Origin: Erinaceus europaeus
Taxonomy: Eukaryota > Chordata > Mammalia > Eulipotyphla > Erinaceidae
NCBI RefSeq assembly: GCF_950295315.1
Contig: NC_080164.1
Location: forward strand, 61,766,042 to 61,830,041
Length of the DNA: 64,000 nucleotides
Direction of reading: 5' to 3'
Position numbers and translations under genes: made by a program. The notes below the pieces were generated by a model. That model did no database searches, was not told the origin of the DNA, and saw nothing but the letters and a program-made list of their open reading frames with translations. The first letter of the stretch is position 1, and the number at the start of each line of letters is the position of its first letter. Shown here piece by piece: positions 21,131 to 35,100 of this stretch.

Positions 21131-22374
21131 AAATACTGGATTTTTCTAAATCTTGTTTTCAGATTTTTATTTTTATGCAATGGCCTGGACATTATCTGGC
21201 TTTACAAGAATATAAATCTGTCTAAAGGGAAGAAATGCCTGGTAGTGTGGACTTCTGATTTGGTCGTGGGGAAAATTAATTTCTTATAATGGTTTAGTTT
21301 CATGAAACTTGCTATTATAAATTTAACCTAGAGATATATTACTTTCTTCATAATGAAAACAGTGTCTGGGTTAAGCTGATGGGCAGATCCTTTGCGAAGG
21401 TGAGTTACCAAGTTTATGAATGCTTTATGTGGGGCTTAGCAGGCAGCCTATTGGTGTTTGCCTGGACTAACTCCTAATTTTCCAGCTTTGGCTAGCTAAC
21501 ATCATTGTTTTCTGTAACAAGTAAGATAAACAAACAAGCAGGAAGGAACAAAATTTAATTTTTTAAGGTAATACATATTAAGAAAGCGATAACTTTAAAT
21601 ATGTTGAGTAGTTTTTACTACACATTATATTTACATAATAATTTTGATTTTCTCTTTTCAAGAGCAACTGCCCATGAAAGACAACCTGCAACAATCTCTG
21701 AATGTTGACTTTTCCACCCAGTAAAGAAGCAAGTGTCCTTTCCCCAGTCTTCTTTCTTGTTCCCTTTACTTTTTACTTGAAGCAAAGTTAAGTTTCAATA
21801 TAAAAAGTTAGATAGATGACCATGCCAATTCAGGATTGTGTTTCATTAGCTGAGCTCTGGCACAAAGAGAACATGAATTATACCTCATTTAGAAACATAC
21901 TGTGACAGAAGTCAAAAACGGTAGAAGTCATCTGTAACCTCAGAGCAAAGGCACAGCTGATATTAACTGATTGTAAAATGAGGGGATTTGATCAGATCAT
22001 CTGTAATACTTCATCAATCCAGGAAGTCTATTGCATTGTTGCACCAACTCCTCTAAAATGAAAAATAACCCTCTCTGGACTATAGTAGATCATTAAGTTG
22101 CAAAATTATACTATGTCTGTGAGGTAAACCAGTATTGAGTAGCTTGAAATATATGTATGCTGTAAAACTGTGTTAAAATTATCTCCTTAAATCAATAAAT
22201 AAGACTTCCCAGTGGGGATATAAAGTTTAAGAGTAAGTTTGGTAGATTACTTTCCAAGTTCTGAGAACCCATAATCTAGATCCATTATACAGTTTCTTCC
22301 AGGTCAGCTGGACAAAGACTTGTCTTGTGGAAGATTTGAAACACTTTTTTTTTTTTTAAATAAGCATCGAGAAA
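21131..22374 (-). other. CKAP2L: CKAP2L 3'UTR and flank, mostly non-repetitive
   Basis: About 1.2 kb downstream of the CKAP2L stop has no recognisable repeat and is AT-rich, as expected for a 3'UTR. The clearest minus-strand poly(A) hexamer is ATTAAA at 21559-21554, about 0.8 kb after the stop. I see no AATAAA on this strand nearer the stop. The transcript end is therefore uncertain. Confidence 0.5.
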
Positions 22375-22600
22375 TTATGATTCAAGGGTTTGAAATCCTA
22401 ATGTTACAGGCAAGGCTTCATTTTTACGGAATATGTAACAGTCTGTTTCTTCCACGTCTAAAAGTTCATTAAGAGAAGCCACTACTAAACCATGTTCTTG
22501 CAGAATTTCTGGGTAGCGGGATACCACTCGCTCAATCCTCACTGAACGCCGTACAGGAGTGATAAGCTTCATGTCTTGCACTTCCGGCATCCCACTTTTT
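22375..22600 (-). CDS. CKAP2L: CKAP2L last coding exon 9
   Basis: Completes Arg, then KSGMPEVQDMKLITPVRRS continuing to LPVTLGFQTLES and TAA at 22377-22375. The acceptor TTTCATAG ends at 22601. The motif MKLITPVRRSVRIER matches the conserved end of CKAP2 and CKAP2L proteins. Confidence 0.97.
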
Positions 22601-25600
22601 CTATGAAATAGCAAGAGATATGCTCAAAACCTTTTTTTGGAATACTATTCATCATCATCATCATTATTATTCATAATAAAGTACGATGGACATTTCAATT
22701 ATCAGAGTCAGCTATTGAGATGGAGATAGCATAATGGTTAAATAAAAGACTTTATGACTGAGGCTCTGAGGTACCAGGTTCAATCCCTGACACCACCATA
22801 TGCCAGAGCAATGCAGTACTCTGGTTAAAAAACAAAACAAAACAAACACAATAGAGCAGCTCTTGTCCAAGGCTGGCTTTGCCCTGATTGTCAGAATGAA
22901 TTGGATGGCACACACATTACCAAAAGCAAGGACCTGGATTTGAGATTCTGCTCCCCACCTGCAGGGGGAAAGCTTCATAAGTGGTGAAGCAGGTCTGCAG
23001 GTATCTATCTATCTTCCCTCCCTCCCTCCCTCCCTCCCTCCCTCCCTCCCTTCCTTCCTTCCTTCCTTCCTTCCTTCCTTCCTTCCTTCCTTCCTTCCTT
23101 CCTCTGTATCTCTCCTCCCCTCTCAATTTCTCTGTCCTAGCAAAACAACACACACACACACAACAACAACAACAACAACAACAAACCCAAGTGCTTTTGG
23201 TATTATGAACCAGTTAGTCTCTAACTAGTATATATATACTCAAATGTCCCCTTGCTATTACAAATTCCCTGCTTCTCCTTTCCTACAGCTACAGAGATCA
23301 ACCCTACTTGGTATTTTGTACCATTCTTCCTCCTCCCATTCACTCCTAATCTGTGCTAGGGTAGCAATGATTGAGTTTAGGAGGGAATGAATTCATTCCA
23401 ACATCCCTACTGACTCTGACCACATTCTATACTGCAGATCTTATAATAGGTGGTAGAAGGTCTCTACACAGAGAAAGGACATAGATCTTCTTATCATAGG
23501 TTCTAACCCACCCCTCACCCTCAGTTTCATCCCTTAATACTAAAGGTGGATGAGACTGCCTGGTCTTTATAGGGCAGAGTATATCAGTGAGCTGTTGGTG
23601 CTCTAGATCTGTGGAGAAACTGAGAATTGGACTTGTGAATACAAAGTTTGCTTTATGTAGTCTGGGAGGTGGCACAGTGGATAAGGCTTTGGACTCTCAA
23701 ACATGAGGCCTCGAGTTCAGTCCCCAGACACAACAGAGTGATGTCTGGTTCTCGCTCTCTCTCCTATCATTTCTCATGAATAAATAAATAAAAAACCTTA
23801 AAAACAACATCATCAACAACAACAACAATAACAACAACAACAACAAAGTTTGCTTTAGAGGTTGCTTACCTAGGGATTGGGGCAATCTGTAATTTGATAC
23901 CAGAATGATTATGCTTTATTTGGGGTGTTGCTAGAACCTCTTCTCTCACATTCTCAGGATCCATCTGATTAGTCAGTTCTTCAATTGATGCTATGTTAGT
24001 TTCAGCAACTAAAGACTCAGAGGTGATTCCTATGCAAACAAGGAAAGGAAGGTGAAGAAGGAAAATAGGTTTAGCATTTTAGTACTTAAACTAGTATCAA
24101 TAAAATGAAAAATATGTAGAATTATTTCCCAGTGAGCCTCATGGACTCCATAGTAGATAAAAAGCAACTACTATGAATTGGAAATTATAACTAGTGTTTC
24201 CTAAGCCCTGTAGAACTGCTTCACTACATTAAGCCCACTAGCTTTCCAAATGGCATTTGGCTTCTCTGCCACTTGAGGATGAATCCTTGACATCCTTTCA
24301 ACCTGCTGATCACATCTCTAATTTTTTTTTCCCACATCTCTAATTTCTTACTCATTTTTTAAGAGGTCTTTTGCCCTTAAAGGATGTCACGGATCATTTT
24401 CCCCCCCTTTCTACCCAGTAAAGACCAAATGGTTATCATGTTAGATAGTGGGTGAAAGAAATGTTTTGTTCTTGGTCCAGGAGGTGGTGCAGTGGATAAA
24501 GTACTGAACTGTCGGGAGTTGGGCGGTAGTGCAGCGGGTTAAGCGCAGGTGGCACAAAACACAAGGACTGGTGTAAGGATCCCGGCTCGAGCCCCCGGCT
24601 CCCCACCTGCAGGGGAGTCGCATCACAGGCGGTGAAGCAGGTCTGCAGGTGTCTATCTTTCTCTCCCCCTCTCTGCCTTCACCTCCTCTCTCCATTTCTG
24701 TCCTATCCAACAACAACGGCATCAATAATAACTACAACAAAACAAGGACAACAAAAGGGAATAAATAAATTAAAAAAAAAAAAAGTACCAGACTGTCAAG
24801 CATGGGGTCCTGAGTTTGACTCTGTCAACACATTTACCAGAGTGATGTCTGGTTCTTTCTCTCTCTCCTCCTACCTTTTTAATAAAAAAAAAAATATTTT
24901 TTTTTAAAAAGAAGGAAATGTTTTGTTCTGACACAATTTATACAGTAGCTCAACTGCAATAACTACAATGAAAGGAAAGAAATTAAATTGAGACAGGCAG
25001 ATCTGTTGCTGGAGGCTGAGACTCTAAGAGAGGTCAAGAGGGGTTCAAAGACATAAAGACATAAATTTGTTTCTGCTTTTCATGAATTTTAAGAACAGTC
25101 ATATAAAGAAATATTTGCAATGTAGCATCATTTCTAGTATGAGTATCACTGTGTATATGCACTTTATGACATACTCCCAAAAATAATGAGTTAGCTTTAT
25201 TTCCAAGTGACTTGAGTGTTCATCAAAGTCAAACCTACTTTTAGAGGAAACAAAAAAGCCACCAGCCAAGATCACAAAAACAATCTATTTAGTTTTCTAA
25301 AGACAGTCCTCCCTTCTGTAATCATACATGGTATTGTAAGTATTATATCTGGCAGTTCTCGTAGAAGAGCCTTTTAAAGATTTCAGTCACTGACACTAAT
25401 AGTTAACACTATTATGCGCAAATTCCTTAGATGGCTTTCTAATTCTTTTGTCCATTTTTTAACTTGTGATTAATAGTGGGTTACAAGATTGTACGATTAC
25501 AGTGCATAGTTCCATGCCACACCCACCACTAGAGTTCTTTGTCTCCACCCTCTCACTTTCCAAAAATAACAACTAAGGTTCTCACAAATCTTAGAAACAG

Positions 25601-28600
25601 CTTGTTTGCTTAGATGGTATTTGTAAAAGAAGGATTCCAAGACTAAAATAAATACCAAGACACAAGGCTTTGACATCGATGTATATGTTTGTTATGATTA
25701 AATATATAACAATTCTCTTTTTTTTTTTGCCTCAGTATCTCTGAAAAAGATATTATTTATTGGGCCATGGTGACAGTATAGAGGTCATGCAAAAGACATT
25801 CACAGTCAAGGCTCCAAGATTGCAGGTTCAATCCCTGACACTACCTACACCAGAACTGAATAGAGCTTTGGAAAAAAAAAAAAGTCACTTGTCTCCTCCC
25901 ACCTAGGACTCCAGGAAAGTAAGATCTTTTAGGCTGCTCTGGTGGAAACCACTGAAGAGTGTTGAGCAGTATATCTTTTTAAAAATTACCTTTATTTATT
26001 TACTGAATAGAGACAGCCAGAAATTGAGAGGAAGAGGGGGAGATAGGGAGAGAGACAGAGAGACACCTGCAGCACTGCTTCACCACTCGCAAAGCTTTCC
26101 CCCTGGGCAGAGGGTAGATAGCATAATGGTTATGCAAAGAGACTCTCATGCCTGAAGCTCCAAAGTCCCAGGTTCAACCCCCTGCACCACCATAAGCCAG
26201 AGCTGAGCAGTGCTCTAGTAAAAAAAAAAAAATGCTTTCCACCTACAGGGGCTCGAACCCAGATTCTTGTGCACTGTAACATGTGTGCTCAACCAGGTAT
26301 GCCACCACCGGCCCCTTGAACAGTATTATCTACTAGTAACAATAGAGAAAATCAACCAGTGATGATGGCTGAAAGGGCCAGCAATGGAAAGCAAGAAGTA
26401 AAAGGCATTTCAGGGAACCTAAAATTCTTTTTTTTTTATATCCCGTGTGCTGATTTTTTCTTATGTGGCTAAAGAGGGTGAGTTTAAATACAAAAATAGC
26501 AGTACCTTCTGTGGTCCTGTTTAGGTCTTGCAAAATATTAAAAACAAATTCCCGCAACTCTTGAATTGGCTAGAAGGAAGAAAATAGATGAAGGATATTA
26601 AAAACATTCATGGAAGAAATGATCTTTGCTTATACCAAATGATCCTTCCTTCTTCCCTGCCCTTCTCTTCCCTTCCCTTTCTTATCTTTCTCCCTCTCTC
26701 TGTTTTATGTGTAGTCATGTCCTGGCACATTCTCATTGTTTTGGACTACTTTTTCACGGTCTCTCTCCTAAAAATAAGTAGATAAATCTTTTTAAAAATA
26801 TTATCTTTATTTATTGGATAGATACAGCCAGATATTGAGGAAGGGGGAGATAGAGAGGAAGGAAGACAGAAAGACACCTGCAGATCTGCTTCATAACTTG
26901 TGAAGCTTTCCTCCTGCAGATGGGGACTGGGGGCTCGAACTCAGGTCTTTGTACATTGTAATATGTGTACTTAACCAGGTGCACTACCACCCAGCCCCGA
27001 TAAATAAATCTTTAAAAAACAGAACCATTTTAAAGATAATTTAAAAGTGAAAAGAATATTTTTACTAAGTTTTAGAATTGGAAACTTTCAGCCAAAGGTA
27101 CTGAATTATTCATTTATGGATACTGCTGGGTTAAGTTCAGTATGCTTAGGTTCTTTGTGGTGAGGTATATCTATATAGGTACTGGATGCAGATGTTAAAA
27201 CTTTCTATGTGGTTACATTCCATAGATGCACATTTCTACACTGAGTGGTGAGATATTCGTGAAAAGGAAAGTAATTTTAATGGTTTCCATGTAATATTTT
27301 TTGCAAAAAATTTTTTAACTGCAGTGTTTATAATGGACATATTGTATTTCATATTTCCATGTAATATTTTTTGCAAAAAATTTTTTAACTGCAGTGTTTA
27401 TAATGGACATATTGTATTTCATATTTTGTAAACAATTTTATGAAACACTTAAAAGTTTAACAATATATTTCATAACTGCCATATTACAAACAATAAACTT
27501 ACATGAGTTTTTAAAAAAATTTAATTTATTTTCCCTTTTGTTGCCATTGTTGTCTTTTTTATTGTTGCTACAGTTGTTGTTGTTATTGATGTTGTTTTTC
27601 GATAGGACAGAGAGAAATGGAGAGAGGAGGGAAAGACAGAGAGGGGGAGAGAAAGTTAGACACCGGCAGAACTGCTTCACTGCCTGTGAAGCGACTTCCC
27701 TGCAGGTGGGGAGCCGGGGGGCTGGAACCGGGATCCTTATGCTGGTCCTTGCGCTTTGCGCCCCGTGCACTTAAATAGCTGTGTTACCGCCTGACTCCCA
27801 AGAAAGAGTTTTTAAGAAATACCCACTCAAAGATGGATACTTACTGTTGCCCCATTTTTAATGGCTTCCTCATACAGTCCAATAACATCAAAAGTGCCTT
27901 TACGTGCCAACAATTTTGCTTTGCAGATCCAGAATTTAGCAAATTTTTCTGCCTCAGGAATACTGGACAGTATTGAAGATATTTCATTACAGTGTACACC
28001 CTGGGAACAAAGAAAATACCCGGAGGTAATTATTACCATCTGACTACTCTCACATCTCCCACTACTTATTAGGTATACAAAAATTAGTTGGGCCAAATTT
28101 ACAAAATTTTAATTGGAGGTACCGTGTACTATAAAGTAAATCCATTCGTGTTAATAGTGTATTTTATGAAATTTGGAACTTATTCATATTTAAAAAAATG
28201 TTTATTTCCTTTTTGTTGCCATTTTTTATTGTTGTTGTTGTTATTGATGTCATTGTTGTTGGATAGGACAGACAGAGGGGAAGACAGACATCTGCAGACT
28301 TGCTTCACCGCCTGTGAAGCAACTCCCCTGCTAGTAGGAAGCCAAACGGGGATGCTCACGCCAGTCCTTGAGCTTTGTGCCACGTGCGCTTAACCCGCTG
28401 TGCTACCGCCTGACTCCCAGAACTTATTCATTGTTGTTTTTTTTTTTGAAACTTATTCATTTTTTTAAAAAAAATTTATTCATTCCCTTTTGTTGTCCTT
28501 GTTGTTTTATTGCTGTAGTTATTGTTGTCGTTGCTGTTGCATTGGATCGACCTTCTCGTGGTGCATCCCGTGAGTACCCATTCATTGGGGCAATTGAGGA

Positions 28601-29140
28601 TCCTTCCTAGCCGACTGAATCCACATGGATCCCAGTCACTTTCAAAGCCAGCAACAAGCAGCTCCTGACAGCTTTCAACCTGATGCTGTTGACTGGCTAT
28701 GGAAGAAGGGCAAACGCTAGAAGAAGAAGGACAGAGAGAAATGGAGAGAGGAGGGGAAGGCAGAGAGGGGGAGAGAAAGATACCTGCAGACCTGCTTCAC
28801 CACTTGTGAAGCGACTTCCCTGTAGGTGGGGAGCCAGGGCTCGAACCAGGCTAACTCCGGTCCTTGCTCTTTGAGCCGCCTATGCTTAACCCGCTGTGCT
28901 ACCGCCGGACTCCTGGAACTTACTCATTTTTAAGAACCACACAAGACCAATGACAAAAATGTTTATCACAGCTAAAGGAATATTTCCTACAATTTTATAC
29001 CACATTTATAATCAAAGGGGGAACCTAGGGAGATAGCATAATGGTTATGCAAACAGCTTTCTTGCCTGAACCTCTGAGCTCCCAGGTTCAGTCCCCAGCA
29101 TCATCATAAACCAGAGTTGAACAGTGCTGTAGTTTTAAAA

Positions 29141-29179
<39 letters not shown>

Positions 29180-32100
29180 AAGCTCCATCACTAGAGTCAG
29201 AATGTCACCTATAGGTAATTAATAGAAACTAACCTATGGCTGGGTTGGTGTTGTACCCAGTTGATCTCGGTTCGAGGCCCCGGCTCCCACCTGCAGGGGG
29301 GTCGCTTCACAGGTGGTGAAGCAGGTCTCCAGGTGTCTTTCTTTTTAAAAAATATTTATTTATTTATTCCTTTTTGTTGCCCTTGTTGTAGTTATTATTG
29401 TTGTTGTTATTTATGTAATTGTTGGATAGGACAGAGAGAAATGGAGAGAGGTGGGGAAAAAAGAGAGGGGGAGAGAAAGATACCTGTAGACCTGCTTCAC
29501 TGCTTGTGAAAAGACTCCCCTGCAAGTGGGGAGCCAGGGGCTTAAACTGGGATCCTTACGCCGTCCTTGCGCTTTGAGCCATGTGCACATAACCAGCTGC
29601 GCTACCCCGGACTCCCAGGTATCTATCTTTTTCTCCCCCTCTCTGTCTTCCCCTCCTCTCTCCATTTCTCTCTGTCCTATGTAACAATGATAACATCAAT
29701 AACAACAACAATAATAACTACAACAACAATAAAAAGACAACAAGGGCAACAAAAGGGAAAATAAATAAATTAAAAAAACAAAACAAAACAAAAACCATTA
29801 TCATGCGCAAGGAACTCGGCTCCATTATGGAGGGAGGGAGGAGCTTCATGAGTGGTGAAGCAGCTCTGAAAGTGTTTCTCTTTCTCCCTCTGCATCACTC
29901 CTTAACCTCTCAATTTCTTTCTGTCTTATAGAAAACAAACAAATAGGGAGTCTGGCAGTAGTGCAGTGGGCTAAGCGCAGGTGGCGCAAAGCACAAGGAC
30001 TGGCCTAAGGATCTAGGTTCGAGTCCCGGCTCCCCACCTGCAGGGGAGTTGCTTCAAGGCAGTGAAGCAGGTCTGCAGGTGTCCTTCTTTCTCTCCCGTC
30101 TTCCCTTCCTCTCTCCATTTCTCTCTGTCCTATCCAACAATGACGATGACAACAATAATAACTACAACAATAAAACAAGGGCAACAAAAGGGAATAAATA
30201 AATAAATAAATAGAAAACAAACAAAACCAAAACCACCCTCCAACCAAAAAAAAAAGAAAAGAAAAGAAAAGGAAAAAAACAGCTGCCAGTAGTAGTGAAT
30301 TTGGAGTGCTGGCACCAAGCCCCAGTGATAACCCTGGGGTGTGTGTAACCCTGGGGTGTGTGTGTGGGTGGAACGGACCTAGGTGAGCAAACAGAGAAGA
30401 GTGACAGGCAACCATGTAAAAACAAGATAGAATTCCTTAAAGAAAACAAGTCATATAAAGATGTAGATCTGAAGGACTTGCTAAAAAAAGATTTTAGAAA
30501 ATTCATCACAAGAGAAAGGAATTGAGAGGGGCAGAGAAATATCTGTAGCACTGCTTCACCTCTTATGAGGCTTGCCTCTTGCAAGTGGGGACTGGAGACT
30601 AGAACCTGGGTCCTTGCACATGGTAACACGTGTGCTTAAGCAAGTATGCCACTGCCCAGCCCATATTTAAAAACTTTAAGTAAGAACTTGGGCTAAAGTT
30701 TTGAGAACTCATCCTCTTCACTTACTCCTTCAATGAGCTGCAGACATTCTGTCAGAGTGCTGTCAATTTTATTGGACAGTTCTAGTTGTTCTTTCTTTTC
30801 CTCTTCTTCTTTTTCCATGCTCTTCCAGAATGAAATATTCATTTCCTCTATTATTTTCTTTTTTCTTTTCAGTTCCATAGGAGGCCGTTTATATAATTTC
30901 CCCTTAGATTTCCGCCATTCTTCCAGTTGTTTCCTGTCATGCAATTAAAGAGAGGGGAGATGATCTTAAATTTTTGAAGGGAAGCTGGATAACATACTCT
31001 TATCTACCACCTGAAGAAGATGGGTCCTGAAACTGGGGCAGCTTCAATGTTCCTACTCATGACCACAGAATGTGAGCTCAGATCTACAGGGATGCAGAGG
31101 TCACATAGGCTCCTAAGCTGAATATGGACCCCCGATCAAATCGATGGGTTTTACAGTCAACAATATTTATACACCTTTCCCATATTTGGGAGCTACTCTC
31201 TTCCCTGATCCAGCTTTCTAGCCCTTTTTCCAGTCATGACATCATCTCCCCAGACAATAACTTGGGTCCACCTGCATATCAGATGTCAGGCTCAGGAAAA
31301 AACTAGTGTAGTCATGGGCCCTTTGGAATATGACTAAAATAGGCCTACTAGCTATCTTCAAAACAGAGACCCGAAATCTTCATCTGCACTATTCCAGCCT
31401 TTAGGTTCATGATTAGTCAACAATTTGTTTGGCTTTATACGTTAATTCTTTTCAACCACCAGGTTCAAGATGCTACCATGATGCCAACTGGACTTCCCTG
31501 GACAGACAACCCCACTAATGTCTCCTGGAGCTGTTTCCCCAGAGCCCTGCCCCACTAGGGAAAGAGAGAGACAGGTTGGGAGTATGGATCGACCTACCAA
31601 CACCCATGTTCAGTGGGGAAACAATCACAGTAGCCAGATCTTTGACCTTCTGCACCCCATAATGACCTTGGGTCCATATTCTCAGAGATTTAAAGCAATA
31701 GGAAAGCTATCAGGGGAGGGGATGGGATACAGAGTTCTGGTGGTGGGAACTGTGTGGAGTTGTACTCCTCTTATCTTATGGTTCTGTCAGTGTTTCCTTT
31801 TTATAAATAAATAAAAAGTAGCTTAAAAAAAAATCTATGTACACCTAAGTTCATAGCAGCACCATTCACAACAGCCTAAACTTGGAAACAACCCAGATGT
31901 TCAATGAGAGATGAGTAACTAAGAAAGTTGTGATTTATATATACAATGGAATACTATCCCATTATTAAAAATGATGATGTCATCTCCTTTGCCTCATCTT
32001 GGCTGAAACTTGAAGGCACCAAGTTAAATGAGATAAGTCAAAAAGAGGATAAATTCTGAGTAATCTCACTTGTAGGTAAAACTTAAAAAACAAGAACAGA

Positions 32101-35100
32101 AAGGGAAAACACAAAGCAAAATTTAGACTAGACGTCGTATATTAGAGCAAAGCAAAAGATGTGGGAAAGGAGAGGAATAAAGAAGGCCTTGGGATCGTGG
32201 TGCTTTTGATGATGGAAAAGGACTCAAGTTGTGGGTTAGAGTGTTCTGCAGACACTTATGGAGAGATGATAAATTGTACCCATGTGTCAACAACTGTACT
32301 GTAAACTATAACCACTGCCAATAAAATGATTTTAAAAGCTGAAAAAAATTTTAATATAGTCAAGCTTTTAAAATATATGATATGCAGTAATCATCATGAA
32401 CATCTTCAACTACAAAGTCAGAAGAATGAATGCATAATTTGTAAATGGCTAATGGCAGTAGCTGTTGCTTGTGACTACAAGGCAGATGCCAGAGGGATTA
32501 GTAGGATAATAGGTCACCAGCACCTCTGCCTGCACAATTCCTTTTTCCACTTTTTTACAAGAGCACTGCTCAGCTCTGGCTTATGGTGGTGTGGGGGACT
32601 GAACCAAAGATTTTGGAGCCTCAGGTATGACAGTCTCTTTGCATAACCATTATGCTATCTAACCCCACCCCATCTGCACATTCTTTGACTTCATAATATT
32701 TTTCATTATTTTTTTCAGATTTTTATTCTACCTGTTTTGCTTCCTGAAACAAATTTTCCCAAGATATCCCTCCATCTCTGAGACTGCTAACTTGCCATTC
32801 CATTTCTCCCACCATAAGCATTTTATCTAGCATTAAACTAGATCCTACCCACAAGAGGGTAATCACCACTTATAGTGACCTAAGTCCTTCAGGCCTCTCC
32901 TCACCACACACCACTACTCCCTCCTTTTCCTCAAACAAAATTATGATTATCATTTCTAAAGTGCAAAGTCTGTGGTCCAGGAGGTGGCACAATGGATAAA
33001 GCATTGGATGCTCAAGCATGAGGTTCCAAGTTCAATCCCTGGCAGCACATGTACCATAGTGATGTCTGGTTCTTTCTCTCTGCCTATCTTTCTCATTAAT
33101 AAATAAAATCTTAAATAAAAAAAAAAATAAAGTGCAAAGTCCTACCCCTTATGTCCCCATTCTATTCACATTATCTACTCCTACTTCTAAGAAGCTGATA
33201 GGTAGCTGAAGGAGACTCTAAGATATGCAGGCCCAAGTGTTTGGATGTGGGCTCTTGAATTTCTTTAAATTACATCTAAATATTGATGAATCACAAGCAT
33301 ATACTTTAGCCCCAGATCTCTCCTTGGAGCCTCAAACTTTGTAAAAGCCATTGCTAGTTAAATAAATAAAGAGGTGAGAGACCATTACCACCTGTATTCA
33401 CTCAGATGTTGAATCTAGAGAATTGAAACATTATGAACTGCCAAACAAAACACCACCTAAAAAACACCCCCCCCTCCACACACACAGTGAGCACGAGAGA
33501 GAGAAACTGTCTCTAAGACTTTGTGAGAACTGTGGTGGTTATTGTTGGAAGGGTAAGGGACAGAACTTTGATGGTAGGTGTGGTGTGGAACTATACCCTG
33601 TAGTCTCACAATCTTGTAAACTACTATTAATCACAAATTTAAAAATGGCTTGTACAAACGAAGTACCATGCAAGTTGCTATGCATTGTTGTCTGGCAGGC
33701 ATTTCAAATTTAACACTGTCCAAAACCAACTCTTGATTTTCTCCAAATCTGTTCCTAACAGCTTTCATTAGTAAATCAACCTGGTTGTTAAGGCTTAAAA
33801 CCAGGAGTTACCTTTTGAGTAGTCTCTTTCTTTTCCCCACATACAACACATCACTGTGTAGACACTATTGCTTCTCTCAGTATTGCTTATACTCCTATCC
33901 TAGTCCATAGCATTGCCATCTTTTGCCTGAGATGCTACAGCAGTTTCCCAACTCATTTCCTTGCTTTCACTTTAACTCTCAGCAAATTCCTTCTGTCCAC
34001 AGCAGCTAGAGTTTGCATTTAAAATGCAAACCAGATTGAGTCACTGCCAAGAGCTCGCCATGCTTTTGGAATGAAATTCCAATATGTGCAAAGGAAAGAG
34101 AGCATTATTTTTTTATTCCTATGTGAAAGTTATGATAGGCACAAAGTCACAATAGACACAGATATACACTGAAACCCAACTTACAGCGTAACACTTGTGC
34201 ATTCAGAACCAATGTTTTCCATGGCTGAAAGGCATGAAAAGGAATTTGGCTCCTTCCTACTTTTTCAACCTTATATCACTTTCCCTCTCACTTACTACTC
34301 TTTAGGAGGTCTGGCATCCTCTCTGTTTCAAGATGGCATAGTTTCTTCTTGCACTGCTAGTCTTCAGTCCTCTGTACAAATGACACCTCCTTGAAAAGGT
34401 AAGAATCTGCAATTATCCTGTCTTAGTTAATCAACAATGTTGATTTTTCTGCCTTCTCTATAATGCAAGCTTTATGAAAGGCAGAAGCCTTTGACTGTCC
34501 AACATATGCCTACAACACACGTGTTCAATTAGATACAGTAAAATTTACTTTGTATTTCTGTGAATTCTGACAAATGCATGATGTCATATAATGACTATAA
34601 GCAAGATCTGAGAAAGTTCAAAAAATTCTCTATGCTCACCGGATGTCAACCCCTCCCCAGTGAAAGGGGTCTGTAACCTTGGCAATCACTAATCTGTTTT
34701 GTCTTTATGGTTTTGTGGCCTTGTAGGTACTGAAGGAACTCTAGAGGAGTGAGTGAATGATTTGCTCCCCTCTCCACGGAGCCCTTCTCTTTCATAATCA
34801 GACGTGGTCAGCACACCACACACTTGGTCTTATGATCCATTGTCCATTATCTGGTCTATGCCGTGACTTCTAGTCTAAGGAATCTCACTCCTTCAAAAAT
34901 AGGCTCGGGCTATTTTTCTTTGCTTAGAAGATGCCCTCTTACCTTGCTATTGTTCTTTTACCAATGTTAGATGTCAACTCAGCTGTCACTGTCAAAAACA
35001 TCTCCCTTAATTCTTCTGTTGTAGAAACAATCCCTCACCCTTTCAATCACATCATCCATGAATTAAGTCATATATTTTCTATTTAGCTACCATCCATTTT

